From Monocercomonoides exilis (lineage: Eukaryota; Preaxostyla; Oxymonadida; Polymastigidae), in the NCBI GenBank assembly GCA_001643675.2, contig LSRY02000036.1, positions 998,501 through 1,062,500 of the forward strand: a DNA stretch of 64,000 bases. The letters run 5' to 3'. Both the position numbers and the translations under genes were made by a program. Every line of letters begins with the position of its first letter. The first letter of the stretch is position 1. Below the pieces are notes generated by a model. That model was not told the origin of the DNA. It did no database searches and saw only the letters and a program-made list of their open reading frames with translations. This document shows, piece by piece, positions 1 through 11,231 of the stretch.

Positions 1-3000
1 GAAGAAGAGGATGAAGGAGATGTCTGAGATATGAAAGAGGTGGGTGAGAAGAGGAAAGAAGTGGATGCAGACAGAAGTGGTGAGACCATTGAGCGAAATG
101 ACGAGGAAGAAGAAGAAGGAAGAGAAGAAGAGGAGGAAGGGGAAGTGGATTGTGAAGGGGCAGAGGAAGAGGATGAGACAGACAATGGAGAAGGAACAAT
201 CGAAGCAGAAGAAGAGGATGAGGAGGAAGAGGAAGAAGAAGCATTCTCAGAAGAAGAAGAAGACGAGGAAGAGGAAGAGATCTGACCAGAGTCTCCAGTG
301 AGGAGGGAAGAGAATGGATATCCCTCAGCAAAGCCGTCGAGGTTGTCGTATCTGAACACATCTGCCAGCTGCTCCTTGCAAAGTGTGCCGTCTTCGTCGA
401 GAGGGGCGTTGTGGAAGATGCAGTTGGGAATGGAGTGCACCATCTGGTTGAGCATGCCGGATGAGTAGATGAGGCTGTTGGTGGCAGCAGGGGCTGTCGG
501 AATGGTCTCCTGCAGAACACGCGCCTGTTCATACCGCTCGGCCATCTTTGCCAGCTTCTCCTGTCTTCTCTGCTGAATACGCTCTGCCCTCTGCTGTCTG
601 CTCTCTGCTTTGGATTGGCGTGTTTGTGGAGTTTCGAGTGTGGATGGCTGAAACGATGAAGAAGATGCTTCTTTGTCTTCTTGTTTTGTGTCTATGGCAA
701 TAGATGCATCTGATTTATGAGAAGAGTCAACTGCATCTTCAGATACAACAATTGAACTACTTACAGAAGAAGAAGAAGAAGAAAGAGAAGCATCGATTGA
801 AGATGCAGTCTCAGCTGTTGTGTTGTCATTCTCTTTGGATGTCTCAGATGAATCTGTTGAAGTGTCTGCTTCCTCTTTCATTGATGGCGTCAACTCTTTC
901 GGAACATCCTTTTCAACTTCTTCTGTTTTCGGTTCTGTCTCTTCTTTTTGTTGCTTATCTGCCAAATGCAAATTATCATCTTTCTCTTTCTCTTCTTCTT
1001 CTTCTGTTTTCTCATTCGATGTCTCTTCATTTCCCTCTGCTCCAAGTACAGATGGTTCAACATGTTCATCTTTGTTGCTTTTCTCTTGCTGTTCCTCCTT
1101 TTCACTCGCATTTCCCTCCTTTTGTGTCTCTTCTGCTTCATTCTCCTTGTATTCTGGTGGCGGCTGTTCAGATTCGCCTTCTTCAGACTTCTTTTCATTG
1201 CTTTCTTTTAAGTCAGAAGTTGGCTGTAAGTAAAATGGCAGCTCTTCTTGTTCATCCTTCTTCTTCTTCTTCTCTTCTCCTTCCTCCTCTCCTTCTTTTG
1301 TTTCGTCTCTTTCTCCTTCCTCCTCTTCTTCCTCTTCCTCCTCCTCTTCTTCTTCTTCATTCCACATCGGTACATAAACCGTCTCGGCATCTTCTGGATG
1401 GAGTCTTCGTGCCTCGCAGAAGTCGATCACATCTTCCACCCCTTTCATCTCACACTCAGGAACAGACACAACACCTGCTGTGGCAAAGTCCACAGCAGAC
1501 AGAAGAGAATGGATGCGATGCAGCAGATGCGTCAGAGGTGTGTCCACACTGTCAAACTGCATGTCATATCAAAACATGTCATTTATTAATTAATTTTAAA
1601 AAGAGAGAAATAAAATACAATAAATTGAGCATAACATATAAATAAATGAAAGATAATAAGATATTTCAGAATAAAAATTTAGTTTTAATTGCAAATATGA
1701 AACAGAAATAGAAAACATGTCAGTTTTGAAGCGTCATCATACAATTTGAGTGCAGAGCTCTTCGTTGAACTCGTCTGGTCTGCTGGCAACAACAAAGCAC
1801 AATGTTATGCTGCCAATTGAATGAAACACCATCACACGCGACGATCGTGTCTGTGGAGTATCTTCTTCCTCCTCCTCTTTTTCTTCTTCCTCTTCTTCCT
1901 CTTCTTCTTCCTCTTCTTCCTCATCTTCATCTTCATCTTCTTCATCCTCCTCGTCTTCTTCGTCCTCCTCTTCATAACCACTGTTTGCGATATTACTTCC
2001 CTCCTCTTTAGCTTCATTTTCAGCCAGTTTATTTTCTTGACTGCTTTTATCTTTCTTTCCTGAATGTTGCTCACTTTTTTTACCTGCCTCTTTTTCTCCT
2101 TTGCCTTCCAAAGAGCTGCCATTCTCATCTCTGTCTGCTTCTTCCTCTGCTTCCTCGTCTGTTTCCTGATCATCGTCCTCTTTATCCTCTTCGTCGTCTC
2201 CTTCAAATCTTGCCTTTGCAATCTGTGCAACAAACTTCTTTTTCTCCTTCTCTCTCATTTCCTCGTCGTAACACTGTGTCCAGCTGTGGGCAGACGGCGA
2301 CAGCATGCGCCGAGAGAATTCTTTGACCAGTTCTGTTTCGAGAGAAAGGGGAAGAAAGACTTCTGTGCACTCGTTGTGCTGTGTGGTGGGCAGGCTTGTC
2401 AGTGACACTGGGAAAGAGGAAGAAGAGGAAGAGGAAGAAGATGATAATGGAATAGAAGAAGCAGAAGAAGATGAGAAGGAAGATGGCGATGATGATAAAA
2501 GAGAAGGACGGTCAGTTGAATGAGGACGTGAAGCGTTTGATGGATCTTCTGCAATCTTCTTCTTGTTGCTTTCGTCGTTTGATTCTGAACTTCTCTCATT
2601 TTCTGCAATGGATGTTTGCATTGCCTGACTTCGCAGCAATGAATAGCACGACGTCACTTTCTCTGTTGCTGCTAAAAACCGTTGTGCAACATCCGAGCCT
2701 TTTGACTGTGCATATGGCAAATAAGTGTTCTGCTGCAAATACAACTTTGCAAGATCAACCTTTTCCTTTTCTCTTCCCATTGACAAATGCATCATTATTA
2801 ATCTTGTCAGTTCAGTTGGGAGATGTGTGCAAACAACGCTAAGACCGTACGCAATCAATCCACCGTAAATCGGCAGATCGCGAGACATTTCCACTTTATC
2901 GAGAATCTGAGATGCATCAATGAAATATCTTTTTCCTTTCTAAAGGAAATTTATTTCAATAATTGAGAATAAAAAGAAAGATTGAAAAATGAAATTAATG

Positions 3001-3523
3001 CATATTAAATTGCAAATCAATGACATACCAAAGGAAGAGGACAATATGGAACGGGATGAAGAGTTTGAGTTAATGGATCAGGATAAACAAAAAATAAGAG
3101 AGTCAGTAGCTTTGTACCGATTTCCCTCATATAATATTTGAAAGCATCATTATCATCTCCGCATGCTTCCTTAATGTCGGGAATTGAACAATAAAACATG
3201 TGAAAATAATCAAGCATTAAAGAAAGTGATTCTTTAACAACACAATCAGGAGTAAGCAAATCAGCTCCTAAAATGAAAAAAACTCCATCAATAACACGAA
3301 TTGCTATTTTCATTTTTGTTGTTGTTATGAATGTTGGTTTCCCAGTGTGCAAATATTCTCTAATAGTTGTCATGGTAAAAATAAAATCTACTCGAAGTAA
3401 AGCCTTGTCTTCGTCTTGCATATCAGTGGAGGGATCGCTATAATGAAAAAATAATTCTGTGTGAACACGCTCATTTGCTCCTTTTGGAGGGGGAGTGAAA
3501 ATAGCAAGATACAAAGGCTTCAT
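1..3523 (-). CDS. CCZ1/HPS4-type longin-domain protein, partial (runs off left edge)
   Basis: Three exons join in phase: 3523-3029 (donor GTATGT), 2939-1743 (donor GTATGA) and 1556 to beyond the window start, where the frame is still open. Exon 1 (165 codons, starting MKPLYLAIFTPPP) has the beta-strand pattern of a first longin domain, with a hydrophobic opening strand, a 'LFFHYSDPS' segment and a later 'GVFFILGADL' strand. A second longin-like segment, 'VMVFHSIGSITLCFVVA', lies at the end of exon 2, after a poly-Ser and poly-Glu insertion. Exon 3 continues 'LLHRIHSLLSAVDFATAG' and then becomes very Glu/Ser rich. In known families this architecture fits CCZ1 (Rab7 exchange factor with MON1) or HPS4; INTU/FUZ-type proteins share it too. 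The call rests on fold pattern, not on a diagnostic motif. Its start is 88 bp from the divergent gene at 3612, and the C-terminus is missing. Confidence 0.5.
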
Positions 3524-3611
3524 TTGTTTTGTTAAGGTTATAATACCATAATAAAATAAAGAATAATCGTATTTTTGTAATTTAATTGTTTAATTTTTGC
3601 AAACATCTACA

Positions 3612-4171
3612 ATGTCCAGACAAAATTCATATGAAGTTATTTGTAAAGAAATGAGTGGACTTATAACCGAGTATATGAATGAAAAACAGAAAATAGAGTA
3701 CATTCGAAATCCAACATGGAAATCATTTGATTTATTTGAAAATTTGCAAAACCTAACAATTGATCGACTTGAAAATAATATGAAGAAGCTGTGGGAAGAA
3801 ATTATTTCGGAATCCAAAAATCTGGTATTAGTTTTTCTTTTGATTATCGAAATTCAATTCATTATTTTCAGGAGCAAGCATATCAGCGATTACTGGTTCA
3901 ACACAAAAAAGAAGACGGTTTTTCAAAAAAAAAAAAAAAATTAGTTGTTTTTACTGTATTTTATTATTTTGTTTTTCACAACTATTTCACAAGATTGGAG
4001 ACAAAATCTTATAAATGATCATGAAATGAGGAATCTAATTCTATCGGATCTCAAAGAGTGCTCCGATGCGGATGTATGATTCCTATCATCTTTCTTTTCC
4101 ATAAATATTTCTTTCAGATTTTAACGGTATATTTGGCATCATGGACTCTCAGTCCATACTTTCCTTTGTGA
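3612..4171 (+). CDS. Small four-exon coiled-coil protein, unrecognised
   Basis: The exons are 3612-3824, 3872-3917, 3994-4073 and 4118-4171. All junctions are GT-AG and phase-consistent, giving about 130 residues ending in TGA. The protein starts MSRQNSYEVICKEMSG and is predicted almost wholly helical, with heptad-like Leu/Ile spacing through 'LFENLQNLTIDRLENNMKKLWEEI'-type sequence (residues about 44-70) and a short hydrophobic tail, 'ILTVYLASWTLSPYF'. The intron-3 donor (GTATGA) and acceptor (TTTCAG) are strong; the second donor (GTTTTT) is weaker. The gene is divergent from the longin-domain gene and convergent with the p31comet-like gene, 82 bp away. It could be a small subunit of a kinetochore, tethering or BLOC-type complex, but nothing identifies one. 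I do not recognise it. Confidence 0.6.
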
Positions 4172-4253
4172 AAGCATAACGGAACGGGTCAGGCTCATGT
4201 AAATACTTTCAGAGAAACAAAGTTATCAATAAATACTCTACGCATTCCTGATA

Positions 4254-5651
4254 TCATCCTTTGATACCGCGAAGAACTTCACGACATTGGATCCAGTGCC
4301 ATTCTTTTTCTTCAGACTTCATTGAATCTTCTGCCAACTCTATAATCTTAAAAGATAAGAGAAGAGCAGGAGAAGTCGCTGCGCTTATGGACGAAGACGG
4401 AGCATAAGAAGAACTTGAAGAAATTTCAGGCTCTTTTCCGCAAAAGTACATCACAAGACTTTCGCCTTTCTTCTTCTCTCTTATTGGCTTTTGGATTTTT
4501 TCTCTTCTTGCTGGAGTTGCTTGATATTCATGATAAGACAATTCGTGTTCCTCTAAAAACTCATTCTCGCTAACTTCACTTGGCGCTTTGGATTCTTCTT
4601 CGCATTTTTCTTCTCCGTCTTCATTTTTATCTTCTTCGACACTCAATGATGTCTTTGCTAAATGCTTGGCTTTGATTGCATCATTATCATCCAACTTTTT
4701 GATTTGCTTTGCTCTTTCTTTCATTCTGTTGATCATAGCCTTCGTTCCTCCTTTTTCATCAGATTTTTTCTTCCTACTTTCATTCTGCGAGGTTGTGTGC
4801 AATGAGCATAATTCGGGATTGGATTGCTTCGAAAATTGAGTCTGTGACGCTGGATGAACAGCTGGTCGAAGAAGGCACTTTTTATCAAAAAATGTGAAAT
4901 ACTTCACAAAGAAATTTGAAGGTATCTCTCGCTTGGCAGAGCACAGTGCAAGAAGGTACATTTTTGTGACTTCTGAAATTTTTAATAGATATTTATATTT
5001 TTAAATTATTTGCTTCACAAAACAAATTTTCATTCAAACTCGCTGTGGTTGGTAAAGATGTTGTTGCCTGAATCAAAAATAAAAGTGTTCTTCGTATACA
5101 ATCCGAAATCTGCCCTTTTGTTGGTTTTTCTGTTGAATAACTTTGAAAAAAGAAAATTGTGAAGAATCAAAATTATTGATGGCAAACTTTTGTTGAAAAA
5201 TAAATGTAAATCTTTCTCTAATTGTCATAATGCTTGGACCAAAACATAAAGCAACACAAGGAATTTGCTGGGACACATCGTTTTGTTTTGTTTGATCAAC
5301 ACCAAAAAGTGAATCAATCGAAGAAAGCATTGAAGAAATGCTCTCGAGAAACTGCAATTAGAAAAATGTTATTACACAAAAAACAAAAAATAAAATAAAA
5401 CCTTATTGTATTGTCTCAGTTTATGTGAAGTTCTGGAAAATAAATTCTAAAGAAAAATGAGATTTTTCAAAAAGAAAATAATCAATTTTCTTTATTCAAA
5501 CTAATTGTTTCTTCATTTCTTCAACAGGTGAAGGAATTTGTTGTCTAATGAACAATAGATTTAATAAGCATTCTTTTAGAATAGCAGCGCATATATCATG
5601 AGAAAGTGGAATCTTAAAATGAATAGGTAAATCAATTGTAAGATTTTCCAT
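4254..5651 (-). CDS. MAD2L1BP: MAD2L1-binding protein (p31comet) homologue
   Basis: Proposed exons are 5651-5502, 5446-5402, 5351-5142, 5067-5040 and 4972-4254, giving about 383 residues. The first three junctions are clean and in phase; the very short fourth exon is a best guess. The family works with TRIP13 to convert closed MAD2 and silence the spindle checkpoint. The N-terminal 'LLNLLFIRQQIPSP' (residues 31-42) matches the family's 'YQRQQLPLP' segment. Then come 'LSSIDSLFGV', 'VALCFGPSIMTIRE' (counterpart of 'LILLGG..L.PKE') and a C-terminal block, 'GESLVMYFCGKEPE' ... 'WHWIQCREVLRGIKG', which parallels the family's final beta strands and terminal 'W.Q.....KG'. A charged Lys/Glu/Ser insertion makes it longer than animal versions. 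It is divergent from NOP9, with 173 bp between the start codons. The alignment was made by eye. Confidence 0.7.
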
Positions 5652-5824
5652 TTGAATTTTTTTTTTCTGTATTCAAGTGTTCGATTTAATTTAATGTATG
5701 AAATGCGGGAATTATTTTATGTAACTTTCAAATTAGCACACAAATTACAAATAATAACACAACGATCCCAATAATCAATAATTTTATTTAAAATATTAGG
5801 GGTACAAAATTTAACAATTTTAAG

Positions 5825-8234
5825 ATGGCTTCTGAGGAGCGAAAAGGAATGGAAAATGTCCGCAAATATTTTGCAGGAATTGAAGACGTATTGGACTCTG
5901 GTACTATGGAAGAAGAAGGTTTTAACTTTCTTGATTTGTGAAGAATTAACGAGTTTTTTAATAGATCGATATATTCTGCTTGAAAACGTTTTTAGTGAAA
6001 TGAAGGAAAAAGAAGTCAGATATATATGTGATCCTTATTGCAGTAGAGTTCTCGAAAAACTCCTTAAGCTTGCTTCAGAGAAGCAATTGAGACGTTTTTT
6101 CCAAAATATAATTCCTTTGTTTGCAAAACATTGACAAATATTTTTGATAATATTTATCTTATCAATATTCAGCACTCATAAAATAATATACAACCATAAC
6201 GCATCGAATGTTGTGGAACTTCTTTTGACACAAGCTTTCAATTATTCTGACAATGTTCAAGAATCAGAAGCTGCTGATGATGAGGAGCCAATACAATCTC
6301 TCCGTGAATTAGTTTCTTCGTTTATTGGAGTTTGAAGCTTCTTCTTCTCTTTCTTTTTTTATAGAATGTTTTTTGCTGATAACTAACTTTTGAAGCATAT
6401 TCGTGATCACATGTGGGACGTGATGTCCGATGTTTATTCAAATCACGTTTTCAGAACTTTTCTTGTATGTCTTGCTGGATGTAAATACGAAAAACCAAAG
6501 GGGAAAGATTCGCATGCTCGTTCTAGTCGAAAGAGCGCTGAAAAGCAGATTGTTGCTGTATGATGTTCTTAGTCAGTTGAGAATATTAAAAACCATCTAA
6601 TTTATTTCTTTCATTTATTTTTTGTTTTTTTATTTGATATTCGCTTCAATAGCATAAACCACTTCCATTTCCAGCTTTGTGGGATCAGATTGTGCAACTT
6701 CTTATTGGATTGCCTCATCTGCAGATGAATACAGTCAGTACATTGTGTCACTATATTGTATCTCTTGTTTATCAAGACTTCTTTCAAATTGTTGCAGCAT
6801 TGAGAAATTATGTGAAGTGCAAGGGAATAATGAAAAGCTCCTCATCAGCTCCGTCTTTGGCATCTAACTTATTTAACAAAGACGGTTTGTGTCTCAATTA
6901 ACTATATTTTTGCCTTTCCTTTTCACTTCTATTTCTTTTATATTGTTACCGTTTCATGTTATTTAAATTTTTGATATTCTTTTTATCATTTTCTTTTTAT
7001 TCCCTTCATTCAGAATGTGTTCCAATGAGTGCTCTTTCATCGGTGAGACAGGCTGCTCTTCGAGAGATCGATTATGAGGATATGCTGAAAAGAGTATTGG
7101 GCAAGGTTTATTCAACATCTCCGATCTGCAATGAAGAGAATGATAATAAAGGGGAAAATGAAATGAAGGATAATGATGATGATGAAGAGGAAGAGGAAGA
7201 AAGGGAGGAGGAAGAAGAGGAAGAGGAAGAAGAGGAAGAGGAAGAGAAGGAAAAAAGAGTTAAAAAACAAAAATTAGAAAAAACAAAGAGTGAAAAGAAA
7301 AAGAAAGATTCCAAAGAAGATGATGAAAATGAATTAAAAGAAAAAAAGAGCAAAGAAGAAGACGAAGATAAGGAAGAGGAGGAGGAAGAGGAAGAGGAAG
7401 AAGAAGAAGAAGAAGAAGAAGAAAGTGAGTCATTTGAGCATATGTCACAGCCTCAGCGCATGTCACTTCCATCTCTTGAAAACATATCCTCTCCGATGTA
7501 TTCTTTGATGCTGGACACAATTGGCTCTCGTGTGGTCGAAGTGATCATTCGAGGGATGGAAGAGCAGACGCTGCGCGGATTCATCTCCACACACAAAATT
7601 GATGAGTATTTGATTCCTCTTTCACTGCATTATTCTGCGAACCATGTTGTGCAGACGATTATGACTGTTGTGAATGATCCGTTTTTGGGCACAGAAATTG
7701 TCGATATGCTTTTGAATGAGCTGGAACTGCTTGTGAAAGGTGCTCCTTTCGAAGAGAAAAGTGCAACAGAAGAAAAACAGGGGAAGGGTGAGAAAAGATT
7801 GAAAGGAGATGGAGAAGAAGAAAAAGAAAGCGAAGGACAGTCTGAGAAGGATTCGAAAGAAAGTGAGCAGAGCGAATATGGAAATGAGAATGAAAGCTAT
7901 GCGAATGATGGGGGGATGAAGACAGGAGTCATATTGGAGTTGTTCAAAATGTGTCAGCGGTTTCATTACAAACAGAAAGAGATTTTGAAGAGCATGAAGA
8001 ACATTTTGTGTCCAAAGGGGCAAAAAGAAATTGAAGACGAGGCAGAAAATGAAAGCAGCGAAAATGATGAAGTGGAAAGTGAAGAAAACGAAAAAAAATT
8101 GAAAAAAGGAACTGAAAAAGAGAATAAAGACAAACAAAAAAAAGAAGAAAAAGATGGAGATGAAGATCTAACTCCAAAGAAAAGACGTCGATCAGAAGCT
8201 GCAGCATCATCTTCCAATTCTTCTTCTTCTTCTT

Positions 8235-8269
<35 letters not shown>

Positions 8270-9414
8270 GTTACTCCAAATTCATCGAATCCTCCTTTGT
8301 ATGCCTTCTTCCTGCAGCTAATCCAACTTGGACTGACACCATCTTCTCTGTTTTCTGAGATGATTCCTCAGTTTGTGCTGTTCAACAACGATCTGATTGA
8401 GGCAGACAGAAAAATGAGTTTAAAAGAGAAAAAGCTTCAGGAATCGAAGAGTGGCTCATCAGCCTCAACTGCACAGAAGTCGAAAAAAGAGAAAAAAAAG
8501 CAAGGAAAAGACTCGAAAGAAGCAAAGCAAAACAGCTCAAAAGAAGAAAAAGAGGAAGATATCGACATTTCTGCAGACATTCCCATTCCGCCACTTGCTG
8601 TGTCATACTACGGATGCCAAATCTGCTCTGTCATCACCCAATTTGAGTCTGCCCCGTCTCAGCTCTTCTTCGCCTCTCTTTTTTCGCTAAACAAATGTGC
8701 TTCTTTGACCCTTTCGTATCATCCAGTGGGATGCCATTTTGTGCAGTCTCTTCTGCGCAGCGAGGCAATCACTCGAAAGAGGAAGGCTGAATGGCTTGTG
8801 TGTGTGTGCTCGAATGCTGAGAATCTTGCACGTGACAAGTATGGCAGCAGAGTCGTTGAAGCAAGCTACGAAATTGGAAGCCAATGGATAAAAGTGTGTG
8901 AATTTGTGTGAGTGAGTTTTACAGTTAGAATTTGCTTCAACAATTTTTCCTTTTTTTTTTCCTTTAACATTTAATATTATCATTTGAATATTTTTATTTT
9001 CTTCTTTTGTTAGGAACAAATCTGCCGTCGGCTGATGGAAAACTCAAAAGATGTGACTGCATCTCCGATTGGCCGCATTGTGTTTAACAAATGCGAAGTG
9101 CATCTTTTCTGGCATCAGGTCTGATTATTAAGTTTTTCAAGTCTTTTATTTTTCATTTTTTGAATGGATTTTTATCTTCATTTTATCCTGTTGAATGTGA
9201 TATGTGAATGCAGAATAATGAGTGGAGAAAGCGCATCATGCAAAGAGAAAAGGCAAAGGAATTGTTTACTTCTGATAAATCTCCTTCCAACAAAGCCACA
9301 AATAAAAAACAGAATTCAGGAAAGAAAACAGAAGGAAAACAGAAAAACATCAGCAATCCAAAGCAAAGATTTCCAAATAAGAAGCAGAATCGTAGAGAGA
9401 ACAAAAAAAGATGA
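5825..9414 (+). CDS. NOP9: NOP9-like pumilio-repeat nucleolar protein
   Basis: There are eight exons: 5825-5918, 5965-6118, 6173-6329, 6396-6557, 6653-6884, 7014-8893, 9014-9118 and 9214-9414. All are phase-consistent and give about 994 residues. NOP9 binds pre-rRNA through Puf repeats during 18S rRNA maturation. Puf-type repeat cores are visible in order: 'CDPYCSRVLEKLL', 'YNHNASNVVELLL', 'SDVYSNHVFRTFL', 'DTIGSRVVEVII', 'HYSANHVVQTI', 'SYYGCQICSVI', 'YHPVGCHFVQSLL', 'DKYGSRVVEASY' and a last 'ASPIGRIVFNKC'. The basic C-terminus 'NNEWRKRIMQREKAKELF...KKR' is also family-like. Exon 6 carries large acidic/Lys insertions between repeats (7140-7430, 7740-7910 and 8030-8160) and a Ser/Thr run at 8217-8270, so the protein is much longer than the usual 600-700 residues. 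The intron before exon 4 has a TAACTAAC branch-point-like site. The exon 6 donor could instead lie at 8905, which also keeps phase. Confidence 0.85.
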
Positions 9415-10048
9415 TTCAAAGACACACTTCAATGTTAATATAAGCACTTCACGGTAATGTTGTTACAGTTGGTTTTGGAATGTTAAAAATACACCGCAAT
9501 TTGTTTATTAATCTTCTCTTTTTCCATGATTTTTTTTTCATGACTTTTTCTCGAACATTCTTCACTTCAAAAAAAGTTGTTGGAGAGGTGGGAAAATCGC
9601 GGGAAAAGTGAAGACAGACAAGAAAAATTGAAAACTTTATGTTTTTGATAATTTTCATCATTTTTTATTAAGATTTGTCAAAACTCATTCAGAAAGCCAA
9701 AAGGAATTCTGCAAACAATATACAAATAAATGATAATATAATAGAAGATAAAATATTTGCTAGGAATCGTTAAACACATTTCGTGTTGAAGCAACGAAAT
9801 ATCAAACATAATTTCGGAAAAAAAAATGTGAATATTCAGATTGATGAAATCGAATTAGAAAGCTGAAGACGAAAGCTGAATGGGATTTTTCGTTCAGAAA
9901 ATTGCACAATTTCAAGGAACATAATTTAAGGATGGCAAATGAAGTGCATAATCTCATCTCTCAAATACTACACAAAAACTTATTGAAGAAGAATTTATAA
10001 GAACACAAATTGAATGAATAAGTTGATATGTGCAAAGCATAAGTTCAT
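9415..10048. other. Intergenic, AT-rich
   Basis: This lies between the convergent ends of NOP9 and the cathepsin-like gene. Short open frames on either strand are low-complexity or overlap the final NOP9 exon. I see no supported feature. Confidence 0.6.
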
Positions 10049-11164
10049 TCAAGAAATTGATATCAACCCAACAAGCAAAACAATCAACCCCACCCACATT
10101 TTTTTCCATGCGACGCATATAATTCCTGCACTCTTCTGCTCAGCAATAAGAGGAAAAAACCACGCTGTAATGTTTGAGCCTGTGCTCATTCTGTCAACAG
10201 CTCCAACACGAAAGACATGACCGATATCATCGCCAAGCCTTGTTGAAAGCATCTTCTCAGATTTAACGAGCCAGAACTCGTCGCCTGGCTTTTCTTCGCG
10301 CGGAGAGCGCACACCCCAGCCCATAAGAGTCAGCACGTAAGGAACCTTATCTTCTGTTGTTTCTGCTGAGACTAAAACTGATGAGTCCTCGTCGAATTTT
10401 TCAGCAAAATCAAACCAATCCTTGAATGGTATTTCCATTGTTATAATGCAGTGCCCGTATGCAAGCATCAAATCTTTGATAACGTCCGCAGGCTGATTAA
10501 CAACTTTTAACATCGCATATTTGTTTTTAAAAAATAATTCGAATTGATCACTATTTGTGCATTTTGCAGGGCATTCTTCAGTTACACTCAAAGTTGAAGA
10601 ATAACAGGTATCTTCCACAAATCCATTCTTTATTGCTAGTGGAAGAGCTGATGGTGTAATGTGGTCGCATTTATCAGAAGGTCGATGACGAGTCCCTTCG
10701 TCATTGTTATAGAGACCAACACATGATAATGAGTGACTTATTGAAATTGAATGATTACTACGATCATCCAAATACATGTTCAATCCAAGCGCATCATAAA
10801 ATGATCTAACTCCTTCTGAAACATCGTCCCAGTCACAATTCTTGGATGCATCCTCGTAAGATATCTTATACTGTTTTAAATTTGACAGTCTAGCTTCAGG
10901 GATCAAAGTAAAGTTTTGAGAAAGTGGTCTTGGATTATCGTATGATAGACAATAGTTCGATATCATTTCTATTGTCGTATTCTTATAAGACACAAAATTC
11001 GAATCATTGACTGAATAAAAATAGTAGCCCTTTTCCAAAGCAGCTTGAGGCTTCCTTTCTAAATGTGTGTGCAAGCCTTTTGCCGATAAATTCTTAGCTT
11101 CAATGGTATCATTGCTAATTTCGCAAAGCGCCAAATAAATGGAAAGCAAAATATTAAAAATCAT
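10049..11164 (-). CDS. Cathepsin-B-fold membrane protein lacking the catalytic triad (pseudopeptidase)
   Basis: This is a single exon of about 371 residues if it starts at the Met opening 'MIFNILLSIYLALCEIS', a good signal peptide. An in-frame ATG 69 nt upstream would overlap the divergent neighbour's start. The C-terminal half follows the papain/cathepsin B core: 'PYVLTLMGWGV' (about 275-285) matches 'GHAI.ILGWGV', and 'EFWLVKSEKM' ... 'GHVFRVGAVD' matches 'YWLV.NSW...G.F.I.RG'. The catalytic positions are changed. The Cys position beside Trp reads Asp ('NCDWDD', about 109-114), the His position reads Tyr and the Asn position reads Ser. The protein ends with a hydrophobic segment, 'MWVGLIVLLVGLISIS', so it is probably membrane anchored. 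The reading frame is intact, which argues for a retained non-enzymatic role such as inhibitor binding or adhesion. An intact relative lies at 24,833. The fold is inferred from motif spacing. Confidence 0.65.
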   Translation of the reverse strand: MIFNILLSIYLALCEISNDTIEAKNLSAKGLHTHLERKPQAALEKGYYFYSVNDSNFVSYKNTTIEMISNYCLSYDNPRPLSQNFTLIPEARLSNLKQYKISYEDASKNCDWDDVSEGVRSFYDALGLNMYLDDRSNHSISISHSLSCVGLYNNDEGTRHRPSDKCDHITPSALPLAIKNGFVEDTCYSSTLSVTEECPAKCTNSDQFELFFKNKYAMLKVVNQPADVIKDLMLAYGHCIITMEIPFKDWFDFAEKFDEDSSVLVSAETTEDKVPYVLTLMGWGVRSPREEKPGDEFWLVKSEKMLSTRLGDDIGHVFRVGAVDRMSTGSNITAWFFPLIAEQKSAGIICVAWKKMWVGLIVLLVGLISIS

Positions 11165-11231
11165 CTCTTTATCATAAGTATTTGCGTTTGGGAGTAATGA
11201 TCTTTTATTTTTTTTTTCAATTAACAGCTGC

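Noticed and set aside
704-1645. Plus-strand frame of 313 codons rich in Leu and Ser
   Set aside because: It is the shadow of exon 3 of the minus-strand longin-domain gene, whose Glu/Ser runs read as Leu/Ser on the other strand; the minus frame has clean splice sites and sensible sequence.
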